From Burkholderia lata (GTDB lineage Bacteria; Pseudomonadota; Gammaproteobacteria; Burkholderiales; Burkholderiaceae): DNA of 64,000 bases. The notes under the pieces are model-generated. The model did no database searches and was not told the origin of the DNA. It worked only from the letters and a program-made list of their open reading frames with translations. This document shows, one piece after another, positions 32,916-42,523 of the stretch. Positions within the stretch are counted from its first letter, which is position 1, and every line of letters begins with the position of its first letter. The stretch lies in the NCBI RefSeq assembly GCF_902499335.1, contig NZ_CABVQK010000018.1:1-64000 (forward strand), given 5' to 3'. A program made the position numbers and the translations under genes.

Positions 32916-34265
32916 TTGGCTAACAGCCCGAGTCTTGCAAAACCCGGTCGAAGCACGGCGAAATTCGGCGATCTGCGTCGGCGAGCGATGTTCCTGCTCC
33001 TGGCGCTGATCGTCTATCGCATCGGCGCGCACATTCCCGTGCCGGGCATCGATCCGGATCAACTGGCTAAGCTGTTCCAGAGCCAGGCGGGCGGCATCCT
33101 GGGCATGTTCAACATGTTCTCGGGTGGCGCGCTTTCCCGCTTCACGATCTTTGCGCTGGGGATCATGCCGTACATCTCGGCGTCGATCATCATGCAGTTG
33201 CTGGCGATCGTATCGCCGCAGCTCGAGGCGCTGAAGAAGGAAGGGCAGGCAGGGCAACGGAAGATCACGCAGTACACGCGGTATTTCACCGTGGTGCTCG
33301 CGACCTTCCAGGCGTTCGGTATCGCGGCTGCGCTGGAAAACCAGCCGGGCCTCGTCACCGATCCCGGCATGCTGTTCCGTCTGACGACGGTCGTGACGCT
33401 GGTTACCGGCACGATGTTCCTGATGTGGCTCGGCGAGCAGATTACCGAGCGTGGTCTGGGCAACGGTATCTCGATCATCATCTTCGGCGGGATCGCAGCA
33501 GGGTTCCCGAATGCCGTCGGTGGGTTGTTCGAGCTGGTGCGTACGGGTTCGATGAGCATCATTTCGGCGATCATCATCGTCGTTCTGATCGCCGCGGTGA
33601 CTTACCTGGTCGTGTTCATCGAACGCGGTCAGCGCAAGATCCTCGTGAACTACGCGAAGCGCCAGGTCGGCAACAAGATCTACGGTGGGCAGTCGTCGCA
33701 TCTGCCGCTGAAGCTGAACATGTCGGGTGTGATTCCGCCGATCTTCGCATCGTCGATCATTCTGTTCCCGGCAACGATTCTCGGCTGGTTCAGTACCGGT
33801 CAGCCGACGGGAAGCTGGATTTCCAATACGTTGCATAACGTTGCGGAAGCGCTTAAGCCGGGCCAGCCGGTCTATGTGCTGCTGTACACGCTGGCAATCG
33901 TGTTTTTCTGCTTCTTCTACACCGCGCTGGTGTTCAACAGCAGGGAAACCGCAGACAACCTGAAGAAAAGCGGCGCGTTTGTTCCGGGCATCCGTCCGGG
34001 CGATCAGACCGCACGATATATCGACCGCATCCTCACGCGTCTGACGCTGGCCGGTGCGATCTACATCGTCTTCGTGTGTCTGCTGCCAGAGTTTCTGGTG
34101 CTGCGCTGGAACGTGCCGTTTTATTTTGGTGGAACGTCGCTGCTGATCATTGTCGTCGTCACGATGGACTTTATGGCGCAGGTGCAGTCGTACGTTATGT
34201 CGCAACAGTATGAGTCACTGCTCAAGAAGGCGAACTTCAAGGGCGGCAACATCCCGATGCGTTAA
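32916..34265 (+). CDS. secY: Protein translocase subunit SecY
   Basis: Pore subunit of the SecYEG channel in the inner membrane. 449 residues with ten predicted membrane segments; plug region after the first segment, and the cytosolic loop NYAKRQVGNK between segments 6 and 7. TTG start at 32916, supported by GGAGAAGG in front. Partner SecE is encoded at 3972. Confidence 0.96.
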   Translation: MANSPSLAKPGRSTAKFGDLRRRAMFLLLALIVYRIGAHIPVPGIDPDQLAKLFQSQAGGILGMFNMFSGGALSRFTIFALGIMPYISASIIMQLLAIVSPQLEALKKEGQAGQRKITQYTRYFTVVLATFQAFGIAAALENQPGLVTDPGMLFRLTTVVTLVTGTMFLMWLGEQITERGLGNGISIIIFGGIAAGFPNAVGGLFELVRTGSMSIISAIIIVVLIAAVTYLVVFIERGQRKILVNYAKRQVGNKIYGGQSSHLPLKLNMSGVIPPIFASSIILFPATILGWFSTGQPTGSWISNTLHNVAEALKPGQPVYVLLYTLAIVFFCFFYTALVFNSRETADNLKKSGAFVPGIRPGDQTARYIDRILTRLTLAGAIYIVFVCLLPEFLVLRWNVPFYFGGTSLLIIVVVTMDFMAQVQSYVMSQQYESLLKKANFKGGNIPMR

Positions 34266-34270
34266 GGACT

Positions 34271-34489
34271 ATGGCCAAAGACGATGTAATCCAGATGCAG
34301 GGTGAGGTGATCGAAAACCTCCCGAATGCGACCTTCCGTGTGAAGCTGGAAAACGGCCATGTCGTGTTGGGGCATATTTCCGGAAAGATGCGGATGCACT
34401 ACATCCGCATCCTACCCGGCGACAAGGTGACGGTTGAATTGACGCCTTACGATCTGTCTCGTGCGCGGATCGTGTTCCGGGCGAAGTGA
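34271..34489 (+). CDS. infA: Translation initiation factor IF-1
   Basis: S1-like OB-fold protein that occupies the A site during initiation. 72 residues, canonical sequence (GKMRMHYIRILPGDKV). Placed between secY and rpmJ as in other betaproteobacteria. Confidence 0.97.
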   Translation: MAKDDVIQMQGEVIENLPNATFRVKLENGHVVLGHISGKMRMHYIRILPGDKVTVELTPYDLSRARIVFRAK

Positions 34490-34509
34490 TTTGAAAAAAG
34501 GGTATTATC

Positions 34510-34626
34510 ATGAAAGTGATGGCATCGGTTAAGCGCATTTGCCGCAATTGCAAGATCATCAAGCGCAAAGGCGTCGTTCGCGTGATCTGCAGCTCGGATC
34601 CGCGCCACAAGCAGCGCCAAGGCTGA
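34510..34626 (+). CDS. rpmJ: 50S ribosomal protein L36
   Basis: 38-residue zinc ribbon protein that packs on 23S rRNA late in assembly. Zinc ligands Cys11, Cys14, Cys27 and His33 are all present, so this is the zinc-binding form. ATG after an AAAAAAGGG stretch; 20 nt after infA. Confidence 0.95.
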
Positions 34627-34664
34627 CCGCGCGTTTGTTTGCGCTTTTTGTTTGAGGAAAAACA

Positions 34665-35030
34665 ATGGCTCGTATCGCAGGGGTTAACATCCCGAATCAC
34701 CAGCACACCGAGATCGGCCTGACGGCAATCTTTGGTGTCGGCCGCACCCGTTCGCGCAGCATCTGCGTGGCAGCTGGCGTCGATTTTTCGAAGAAGGTCA
34801 AGGACTTGACCGACGCAGACTTGGAAAAGCTGCGTGAAGAAGTGGGCAAGTTTGTCGTCGAAGGCGATCTGCGCCGCGAAGTGACGATGAACATCAAGCG
34901 CCTGATGGACCTCGGTTGCTACCGTGGTGTTCGTCATCGCAAGGGCCTGCCGATGCGCGGTCAGCGTACGCGTACGAACGCACGTACTCGCAAGGGTCCG
35001 CGTCGTGCAGCGCAAGCGCTGAAGAAGTAA
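34665..35030 (+). CDS. rpsM: 30S ribosomal protein S13
   Basis: 30S head protein with bridges to L5 and P-site tRNA. 121 residues; basic C-terminal tail (RGQRTRTNARTRKGPRR). First gene of the alpha segment; no separate terminator is evident upstream. Confidence 0.97.
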   Translation: MARIAGVNIPNHQHTEIGLTAIFGVGRTRSRSICVAAGVDFSKKVKDLTDADLEKLREEVGKFVVEGDLRREVTMNIKRLMDLGCYRGVRHRKGLPMRGQRTRTNARTRKGPRRAAQALKK

Positions 35031-35058
35031 GCGGAACTGACAGTTACAGGAAAACGTA

Positions 35059-35460
35059 ATGGCTAAGGCTTCGAACACCGCGGCGCAACGCGTTCGCAAG
35101 AAGGTTAAGAAGAACGTCGCTGAAGGCGTGGTTCACGTTCACGCGTCGTTCAACAACACGATCATCACGATCACCGATCGCCAAGGCAACGCACTGGCAT
35201 GGGCGACGTCGGGCGGTCAGGGCTTCAAGGGCTCGCGCAAATCGACGCCGTTCGCTGCCCAGGTCGCAGCCGAGTCGGCTGGCCGCGTCGCGATGGAATA
35301 CGGCGTGAAGAATCTGGAAGTGCGGATCAAGGGCCCGGGCCCGGGTCGTGAGTCGGCAGTGCGCGCACTGCACGGCCTCGGCATCAAGATCACCGCGATT
35401 TCGGACGTCACCCCGATTCCGCACAACGGCTGCCGTCCGCCGAAGCGTCGTCGTATCTAA
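35059..35460 (+). CDS. rpsK: 30S ribosomal protein S11
   Basis: Platform protein near the E-site codon. 133 residues, ending in the family signature [12 protein letters not shown] terminator-like hairpin follows before rpsD. Confidence 0.97.
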
Positions 35461-35491
35461 AGGTGTGCTGGCACGTTCGTGCTAGCACATT

Positions 35492-35529
35492 GCCTGTCGC
35501 CGCGTAGCGTCGACGGGCGTTGCTTTTTT
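35492..35529 (+). terminator. Terminator between rpsK and rpsD
   Basis: 8-bp stem with one G-T pair (35492-35499 with 35511-35518) and an inner CGC/GCG pairing, followed after GTTGC by T6. A second hairpin (TGTGCT.../AGCACA arms) sits just upstream at 35464-35489. Probably partial, because no obvious rpsD promoter was found downstream. Confidence 0.65.
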
Positions 35530-35614
35530 GATTGACTAAGCCCACCGTTCGCCCCAAAGGGCGCGAACTAGCGCGGATTCAGATCTGCGTGACTGATTGA
35601 TAGAGGAATGCAAA

Positions 35615-36238
35615 GTGGCACGTTATATCGGCCCCAAGGCCAAGCTGTCCCGCCGTGAAGGCACCGACCTGTTCCTGAAGAGCGCACGCCGCTCGCTCGC
35701 CGACAAGTGCAAGCTCGACAGCAAGCCGGGTCAGCACGGCCGTACCTCGGGCGCACGTACGTCCGACTACGGTACGCAGCTGCGCGAAAAGCAGAAGGTC
35801 AAGCGTATCTACGGCGTGCTGGAGCGTCAGTTCCGCCGCTACTTCGCTGAAGCCGACCGCCGCAAGGGCAACACGGGTGAAAACCTGCTGCAACTGCTCG
35901 AGTCGCGCCTCGACAACGTCGTGTATCGCATGGGCTTCGGCTCGACCCGCGCTGAAGCGCGTCAGCTGGTGAGCCACAAGTCGATCACGGTGAACGGCGT
36001 CGTCGCGAACGTCCCGTCGCAGCAAGTGAAGGCAGGTGACATCGTCGCGATCCGCGAAAAGGCGAAGAAGCAGGCGCGTATCGTTGAAGCGCTGTCGCTG
36101 GCCGAGCAAGGCGGCATGCCGAGCTGGGTTGCAGTCGATGCGAAGAAGTTCGAAGGCACGTTCAAGCAAATGCCGGAACGCGTTGACATCGCAGGCGACA
36201 TCAACGAAAGCCTGATCGTCGAATTGTATTCGCGTTAA
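35615..36238 (+). CDS. rpsD: 30S ribosomal protein S4
   Basis: Primary 16S rRNA binder of the 30S body; in E. coli represses the alpha operon. 207 residues. GTG 35615 is chosen (family start MARYIGPKAKLSRREG, AGAGGA ribosome binding site) over the upstream ATG. S4 RNA-binding domain LESRLDNVVYRMGFGSTRAEARQLV is intact. Confidence 0.96.
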   Translation: MARYIGPKAKLSRREGTDLFLKSARRSLADKCKLDSKPGQHGRTSGARTSDYGTQLREKQKVKRIYGVLERQFRRYFAEADRRKGNTGENLLQLLESRLDNVVYRMGFGSTRAEARQLVSHKSITVNGVVANVPSQQVKAGDIVAIREKAKKQARIVEALSLAEQGGMPSWVAVDAKKFEGTFKQMPERVDIAGDINESLIVELYSR

Positions 36239-36249
36239 TCCGATTGACG

Positions 36250-36300
36250 GCCGAGGTACCCCGATTGCGTTGCGCAAGGAGGGGCCTCGGCTGTTTATTT
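36250..36300 (+). terminator. Weak terminator between rpsD and rpoA
   Basis: Arms GCCGAGG..CCCC and GGGG.CCTCGGC (36250-36262 and 36281-36291) with small internal irregularities, followed by the T-rich TGTTTATTT. Likely partial, setting rpoA below the ribosomal protein genes. Confidence 0.5.
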
Positions 36301-36362
36301 TCTGGTTGTTACCGGTCAGCCTTATCGGTGTAACGAGCCGAGGGTATTGAAAAGGAAAGCCC

Positions 36363-37340
36363 ATGCAAACCAGTTTGCTGAAACCCAAGATCATCGCCGT
36401 GGAATCGCTGGGCGAGAACCACGCGAGGGTGGTCATGGAACCGTTCGAACGCGGTTACGGCCATACCTTGGGCAATGCGCTGCGTCGCGTGCTGCTGTCG
36501 TCGATGGTTGGCTACGCGCCGACCGAAGTGACGATCGCGGGCGTGGTGCACGAGTACTCGACGCTGGATGGCGTGCAGGAAGACGTCGTCAACCTGCTGC
36601 TGAACCTGAAGGGCGTGGTGTTCAAGCTGCATAACCGTGACGAAGTGACGGTTACGCTGCGCAAGGAAGGTGAAGGCGTTGTCACGGCCGGCGATATCGA
36701 GCTGGCTCACGACTGCGAAGTCATCAACCCGAATCACGTGATTGCGCACCTGTCGAAGGGCGGCAAGCTCGACGTTCAGATCAAGATCGAAAAGGGTCGC
36801 GGCTATGTGCCCGGCAACGTCCGTCGCTACGGCGAAGACACGGCCAAGATCATCGGCCGCATCGTCCTCGACGCATCGTTCTCGCCGGTTCGCCGCGTGA
36901 GCTACGCTGTCGAAAGCGCACGTGTCGAGCAGCGTACCGACCTCGACAAGCTCGTGATGAACATCGAGACGAGCGGTGTGATCACGCCGGAAGAAGCGAT
37001 CCGTCAATCGGCCCGCATCCTGGTTGACCAGCTGTCCGTGTTCGCGGCGCTGGAAGGCACGGAAACGGCAGCCGAAGCGCCGTCGCGTGCACCGCAGATC
37101 GATCCGATCCTGCTGCGTCCGGTGGACGATCTCGAGCTGACGGTCCGTTCGGCGAACTGCCTGAAGGCCGAGAACATCTACTACATCGGCGACCTGATCC
37201 AGCGCACGGAAAACGAGCTGCTGAAGACGCCGAACCTCGGTCGCAAGTCGCTCAACGAGATCAAGGAAGTGCTCGCTTCGCGCGGTCTCACGCTGGGCAT
37301 GAAGCTCGAAAACTGGCCGCCGGCTGGTCTCGACAAGTAA
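36363..37340 (+). CDS. rpoA: DNA-directed RNA polymerase subunit alpha
   Basis: Dimerises to nucleate RNA polymerase assembly; its C-terminal domain binds UP elements and activators. 325 residues: N-terminal domain (about 1-230, with [19 protein letters not shown]) and C-terminal domain (about 245-325, with [17 protein letters not shown] and [19 protein letters not shown]). Confidence 0.98.
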
Positions 37341-37358
37341 GCCTGGTTGAAGCTGTAG

Positions 37359-37388
37359 TTGGCAAAGATGCGGATTTTCCTTTAAAAT
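37359..37388 (+). promoter_or_regulatory. rplQ promoter overlapping the rpoA terminator
   Basis: TTGGCA (37359-37364), 18-nt spacer, TAAAAT (37383-37388). The spacer is filled by the left arm and loop of the terminator hairpin at 37365-37397, and the -10 runs into the right arm. Confidence 0.6.
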
Positions 37389-37407
37389 CCGCATCTTGCT
37401 TTTTTTC
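37365..37407 (+). terminator. rpoA terminator (14-bp stem) before rplQ
   Basis: Perfect 14-bp stem (37365-37378 with 37384-37397), CCTTT loop, then GC and a T7 run (37400-37406). A strong terminator inside what is normally a continuous rpoA-rplQ operon, so rplQ needs either read-through or its own promoter. Confidence 0.9.
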
Positions 37408-37478
37408 GTTACCGGCCCGTGCACCCATCGAGGTGCGATAGAAGAGCTGGATCAAAACTTTGAATCAAGGAAACTGAA

Positions 37479-37874
37479 ATGCGCCATCGTCATGGTCTGC
37501 GGAAACTGAACCGCACGAGCAGCCACCGTCTGGCTATGCTCCGTAACATGTCCAACTCGCTGATCGAGCACGAAGTCATCAAGACGACGCTGCCGAAGGC
37601 GAAGGAACTCCGTAAAGTCGTCGAGCCGCTGATCACGCTCGGCAAGAAGCCGTCGCTGGCAAACCGTCGCCTGGCGTTCAACCGCCTGCGCGATCGTGAC
37701 TCGGTGGCGAAGCTGTTCGACGTGCTCGGTCCGCGTTTCGCGAACCGTCCGGGCGGCTACCTGCGCGTGCTGAAGTTCGGCTTCCGCGTGGGCGACAACG
37801 CACCGATGGCACTGGTCGAGCTGCTCGATCGTCCGGAAGTCGACGAAACGGAAAACGTGCAAGAAGCTGAATAA
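37479..37874 (+). CDS. rplQ: 50S ribosomal protein L17
   Basis: Tunnel-exit region 50S protein. 131 residues, starting MRHRHGLRKLNRTSSHRLAM. CAAGGA ribosome binding site; strong terminator after it. Confidence 0.97.
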   Translation: MRHRHGLRKLNRTSSHRLAMLRNMSNSLIEHEVIKTTLPKAKELRKVVEPLITLGKKPSLANRRLAFNRLRDRDSVAKLFDVLGPRFANRPGGYLRVLKFGFRVGDNAPMALVELLDRPEVDETENVQEAE

Positions 37875-37898
37875 GCTTCCGGTACGCAGCAGTATCTG

Positions 37899-37935
37899 AA
37901 AGGGGCCGAGCAATTGCTTGGCCCTTTTTGTTTTT
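37899..37935 (+). terminator. rplQ terminator
   Basis: About 13-bp stem (37899-37911 with 37916-37928, two G-T pairs) with an AATT loop, and TTTTTGTTTTT at its 3' side. Ends the ribosomal protein superoperon. Confidence 0.9.
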
Positions 37936-38076
37936 CAGGCGCCGGCTGCGATCGATTGTCGCAGGGCGGTGTCGGCAGCGTTGTGCGGGGTGCGCTACGA
38001 TACGGGGCAGCCGGCGCGCTCCCCAGGTGGGCAATCCGCGTCGGCAGGAGCCGATAGACCAGCCAGGAGGGCGCGG

Positions 38077-38403
38077 ATGATAGTGGTGCTGATGCTGACG
38101 ACGGTGCCCGACGCCGAGACCGCCAACGCGCTTTCAGACGGTGCGCTCGATGCGCGGCTTGCCGCGTGCGTGTCGGAGCTCGGTGCGATCAAGTCGCGCT
38201 ACCACTGGCAGGGCAAGGTCGAAACGGCCGACGAGATCCAGTTGCTGTTCAAGACGAGCCCCGTGCGGGCGCTCGAACTGGAGCGATTTATTGTCGCGCA
38301 TCATCCTTACGAGACGCCCGAAATCGTCTCGTGGCAGACGACGGCATCGGCCGCGTACGGTCAGTGGGTGACCAGCGAAACTCAACGTCTATTTCATGTT
38401 TAA
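38077..38403 (+). CDS. cutA: CutA divalent-cation tolerance protein
   Basis: Small trimeric, PII-like cytosolic protein linked to divalent metal tolerance in E. coli; biochemical role unsettled. 108 residues from ATG 38077 (AGGAGG ribosome binding site); the frame is open upstream to 37918 without support. Family features: VVLMLTTVPD start, AACVSELGAIKSRYHWQGKVE and FIVAHHPYETPEIV. Its 3' end overlaps the dsbD start by 8 nt, so the two are cotranscribed, as in E. coli. Confidence 0.94.
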   Translation: MIVVLMLTTVPDAETANALSDGALDARLAACVSELGAIKSRYHWQGKVETADEIQLLFKTSPVRALELERFIVAHHPYETPEIVSWQTTASAAYGQWVTSETQRLFHV

Positions 38404-40243
38404 CGGTATGGCGCTTCCCGTGCGCGTGCGCGCGCTGCGGTTCCTCGCAGTCCTGTTGTCGTTCATGCTCGTGCTGGGCGGCCTGTCGGTCGCGCGCGCG
38501 GCCGACGATTTCCTCGATCCGTCGGTTGCGTTCAAGTTCAGCGCGAGCGAATCGCCGGGACAGGTGGACGTCCGCTTCAAGGTCGCCAACGGCTATTACC
38601 TGTACCGCGAGCGGTTCGCATTCGCGGTGAAGAACGGGCAGGCGGCGCTCGGCGATCCGCAATTCCCGGCCGGCCACGTGAAGTTCGACCAGACGTTCCA
38701 GAAGGACGTCGAGACCTACCGTGACGAAGTCGTCGTGCACGTGCCCGTCAAGCAGGCGTCGGGCCCGTTCGAGCTCGCGGTGACGTCGCAGGGGTGCGCG
38801 GACGAGGGCATCTGCTATCCGCCGGCCGAGCACGTCGTGAAGGTTGACGGCGCCGCGCTGGGCGCCGCCTCGTCGTCCGGCGATACGGCTGCCGCGGGCA
38901 GCTGGTTCGACAAGGTCACGAGCGCCGATTTCGCGCAGTCGCTGCTCGAAGGGCACGGTTTCTTCACGATCGTCGCACTGTATTTCGTCGCGGGCGTCGT
39001 GCTGAGCCTGCTGCCGTGTTCGTACCCGATGATCCCGATCGTGTCGGCGATCATCATCGGCCAGGGCACGCGTGCGACGCATGCGCGCGGCTTTGCGCTG
39101 TCGCTGACCTATGTGGTCGGCATGGCGCTGGTTTATACGGTGCTCGGCATCGCCGCGGCGCTGGTCGGCCAGAGCCTCGGCGCGTGGCTGCAGAACCCTT
39201 GGGTGCTCGGCGCGTTCGGCGTGCTGCTGACCGCGTTTGCCGTGTCGCTGATCTCGGGCCAGGACATCGCGCTGCCCGCACGCTGGCAAAGCGGTGCAGC
39301 CGACGCATCGAGCGCGCGCCAGGGCGGCCATTTCGTCGCGGTCGCGGCGATGGGTGCGCTGTCCGCGCTGGTCGTCGGCGCATGCATGACGGCGCCGTTG
39401 TTCGCGGTGCTCGCCTTCATCGCACACACGGGCAATGCACTGCTCGGCGGTGCCGCGCTGTTCGCGATGGGGCTCGGGCTTGGCGTGCCCCTGCTGGTCG
39501 TCGGCGTCGGTGCCGGGACGGTGCTGCCGCGCGCCGGTGCATGGATGGACGGCGTGAAGGTGTTCTTCGGCATCGTGCTGCTCGCGGCCGCGCTGTGGAT
39601 CGTGTGGCCGGTGCTTGCCGGTAGCCTGAAGATGGTGCTCGCGGCGTTGTGGCTGCTGATCGCGGCCGCGGCGCTCGGCCTGTTCACGCCGAATGCCGAC
39701 GCTGCGTCTATCTGGCGTCGCCTCGGTCGTGGTGTCGGCGCCGCGCTCGCGATCTGGGCGGCCACGCTGCTCGTCGGCCTGGCCGCGGGATCGACCGATC
39801 CGGTCAGGCCGTTGGCGGTGCTTGCGGCACGCACGGTTGCGTCAGGCGGCGCTGCGACGGCAGGCGCGGCCGCTGCGCAGGACGGGCCCGCGTTCGCATC
39901 GGTGCGCTCGAGTGGTGAGCTCGACACGCTGCTCAAGACGGCAGGCCAGCCCGTGATGCTCGACTTCTACGCCGACTGGTGCGTGAGCTGCAAGGAGATG
40001 GAGCATCTGACGTTTACCGACGCGCGTGTGCAGGCGCGGCTCGCGCAGCTTCACCTCGTGCGCGCGGACGTCACCGCGAACAACCCGGACGATCAGGCGC
40101 TGCTGAAGCGTTTCAACCTGTTCGGGCCGCCGGGCATCATCTTCTTCGATCGCAACGGCAACGAGATCGGGCGCGTGGTTGGCTATCAGGCCGCCGAGAC
40201 GTTCCTGCGCAGCCTCGACCGGGCTGCGGTCCCGACGGTATGA
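38396..40243 (+). CDS. dsbD: Thiol:disulfide interchange protein DsbD
   Basis: Inner-membrane reductant relay that passes electrons from cytosolic thioredoxin to periplasmic DsbC and cytochrome c maturation factors. 615 residues: signal peptide (to about residue 35), periplasmic N-terminal domain with Cys134/Cys140, membrane domain (about 185-450) with Cys208 (LLPCSYP) and Cys330 (GACMTAP), and C-terminal thioredoxin-like domain with CVSC at 529-532. All six catalytic cysteines are present. The start could also be the ATG at 38408. It shares an operon with cutA and may feed ResB/CcsB encoded nearby. Confidence 0.95.
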   Translation: MFNGMALPVRVRALRFLAVLLSFMLVLGGLSVARAADDFLDPSVAFKFSASESPGQVDVRFKVANGYYLYRERFAFAVKNGQAALGDPQFPAGHVKFDQTFQKDVETYRDEVVVHVPVKQASGPFELAVTSQGCADEGICYPPAEHVVKVDGAALGAASSSGDTAAAGSWFDKVTSADFAQSLLEGHGFFTIVALYFVAGVVLSLLPCSYPMIPIVSAIIIGQGTRATHARGFALSLTYVVGMALVYTVLGIAAALVGQSLGAWLQNPWVLGAFGVLLTAFAVSLISGQDIALPARWQSGAADASSARQGGHFVAVAAMGALSALVVGACMTAPLFAVLAFIAHTGNALLGGAALFAMGLGLGVPLLVVGVGAGTVLPRAGAWMDGVKVFFGIVLLAAALWIVWPVLAGSLKMVLAALWLLIAAAALGLFTPNADAASIWRRLGRGVGAALAIWAATLLVGLAAGSTDPVRPLAVLAARTVASGGAATAGAAAAQDGPAFASVRSSGELDTLLKTAGQPVMLDFYADWCVSCKEMEHLTFTDARVQARLAQLHLVRADVTANNPDDQALLKRFNLFGPPGIIFFDRNGNEIGRVVGYQAAETFLRSLDRAAVPTV

Positions 40244-40340
40244 CCATGCCCGTCGGGTGCTTGCCGGTGGCGAACCGGCGCGCTTGCGCGGCATGAGGTG
40301 ACGATCGACAGGGGCAGGCGGCCACGATCGACGGCAAACA

Positions 40341-40380
40341 AAAAACGGCGGGACACCGAAGTGTCCCGCCGTTTTTCTTT
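40341..40380. terminator. Bidirectional terminator between dsbD and hemB
   Basis: Perfect 16-bp stem (40341-40356 with 40361-40376) with a CGAA loop. T-run on the plus strand (TTTTTCTTT) and A-run on the other side, so it can end both the dsbD and the convergent hemB transcripts. Confidence 0.92.
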
Positions 40381-40398
40381 CCGCCTGCAGGCGGGCAA

Positions 40399-41397
<999 letters not shown>

Positions 41398-41466
41398 GGC
41401 GATTGGGTAGAAATCAGGGCAGTAAGACCTTACGGAACCCTTAGGTCATTTTCGGGAGCGTTGGTA

Positions 41467-41472
41467 TATGAT
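41467..41472 (+). promoter_or_regulatory. Candidate -10 of a small RNA
   Basis: TATGAT, 7 nt before the proposed small RNA start. I could not match a convincing -35 at 16-18 nt, so this is tentative. Confidence 0.35.
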
Positions 41473-41478
41473 AGCGAT

Positions 41479-41583
41479 CGAGCGGCACGCGTCGCGTGCA
41501 GCTCCCCGCTTCTCCTCCCTGAGCGGGTGCCTGTCGTTTTTCGATTAGGCTGTTTGACCCGCCGTTCAACGGCGGGTTTTTTT
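41479..41583 (+). ncRNA. Predicted small RNA between hemB and engB
   Basis: A plus-strand transcript is implied because a strong plus-oriented terminator (41557-41583) lies where both flanking genes are on the minus strand and no plus-strand gene precedes it. Three stems are visible: a small GC hairpin (41485-41499), a 6-bp hairpin (CCCGCT 41505-41510 with AGCGGG 41522-41527) whose loop holds CTCCTCC (41512-41518), complementary to a Shine-Dalgarno sequence, and the terminator. C-rich CUCCUCC loops are known from trans-acting riboregulators. Boundaries are approximate; a 6S-like RNA extending further upstream is an alternative I could not support. Confidence 0.55.
41557..41583 (+). terminator. 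Terminator of the predicted small RNA
   Basis: 8-bp stem ACCCGCCG/CGGCGGGT (41557-41564 with 41570-41577), TTCAA loop and T7 on the plus strand. On the minus strand no T-run follows the stem, so it does not serve engB. Confidence 0.88.
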
Positions 41584-41649
41584 ATGAGCCGGCCGAATCC
41601 GCAGGCGCCGTCAGGTGCGCGCCGCCGTTCCCGGCCGCGCGTTGCCCGA

Positions 41650-42309
41650 TCATTGTGCTACAGGCGCGCTTTCTTCGTCGGCGACGGACGGCCGCAGCCA
41701 GCTCTCGATCAGCTCGTGCGCCTCGTCGAGCCCCGTGCGCTTCATGGCCGAAAACAGCTGGACCGTCAGCTTGCCCTGGACGCCCTGGTCACGATACGCA
41801 TCGAGCCCCTTTTGCGTGGTCCGCAGCGCGTTGATGCTTTCCTGCCGCGTCAATTTGTCGCACTTCGTCAGCAGCGTGTGGATCGGCTTGCCGGTCGGCA
41901 CGAACCACTCGATCATGCGGCGATCGAGATCGGTCAGCGGACGGCGCGAATCCATCATCAGGATCAGGCCGCAAAGCTGCGAGCGGGTCGCGAGGTAGGA
42001 CGACAGCAGCATTTCCCAGTGCGCCTTGGCGGCACCGGGCACTTCCGCGTAGCCGTAGCCGGGCAGGTCGACGAGATTCGCGACGGGCTCGGCGGCCGGG
42101 CCGACGGAGAAGTAGTTGATATGCTGCGTGCGGCCGGGCGTCTTCGACGCGAAGGCGAGCCGCTTCTGGTTGCACAGCACGTTGATCGCCGTCGACTTGC
42201 CGGCATTCGAGCGGCCCGCGAACGCGATTTCCGGCTGGACCGTCGGCGGCAGGTCGCGCAGATGGTTGACGGTCGTGTAGAAGCGGGCTTGATGGAGCAG
42301 AAAGGCCAT
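41650..42309 (-). CDS. engB: Ribosome biogenesis GTPase EngB (YihA/YsxC)
   Basis: Essential small GTPase for late 50S assembly. 219 residues from ATG 42309 (family start MAFLLHQARFYTTVNHLRDLPP); the frame is open further upstream without support. Motifs: G1 GRSNAGKST (32-40), G3 DLPGYGYA (81-88), G4 TKCD (148-151). Divergent from the cytochrome c4 gene. Confidence 0.94.
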   Translation of the reverse strand: MAFLLHQARFYTTVNHLRDLPPTVQPEIAFAGRSNAGKSTAINVLCNQKRLAFASKTPGRTQHINYFSVGPAAEPVANLVDLPGYGYAEVPGAAKAHWEMLLSSYLATRSQLCGLILMMDSRRPLTDLDRRMIEWFVPTGKPIHTLLTKCDKLTRQESINALRTTQKGLDAYRDQGVQGKLTVQLFSAMKRTGLDEAHELIESWLRPSVADEESAPVAQ

Positions 42310-42388
42310 GGGAACCGGAAGGACGGGCGGCGCGAGCCGCTTGGTGGAGGCGGGGTAGCCCCGATAGGCGCGGGAGCTTTCAACACGA

Positions 42389-42400
42389 TATTGTACAATA
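42389..42400. promoter_or_regulatory. 12-bp palindrome in engB/cytochrome c4 divergent region
   Basis: Perfect palindrome TATTGTACAATA, 80 nt upstream of engB and 124 nt upstream of the cytochrome gene. It contains TACAAT, a -10-like hexamer, on both strands. Candidate operator or promoter core; no good -35 was found on either side. Confidence 0.4.
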
Positions 42401-42523
42401 CGGCGGTTTTGCCGAAGGCTACCGGGCGCCTGCCTCGCGCTTTTATGTAGCTTCTGCGGTAGACTGAACGCCGTCGTTTTTTGCAGAACCTCAAATTCCC
42501 ACAAGACGAAACAGGGTGTGCGA

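Noticed and set aside
41398..41583. Assigning the hemB-engB transcript as 6S RNA (ssrS)
   Set aside because: I could not see the long, closed-ended stem with a central bubble that defines 6S RNA.
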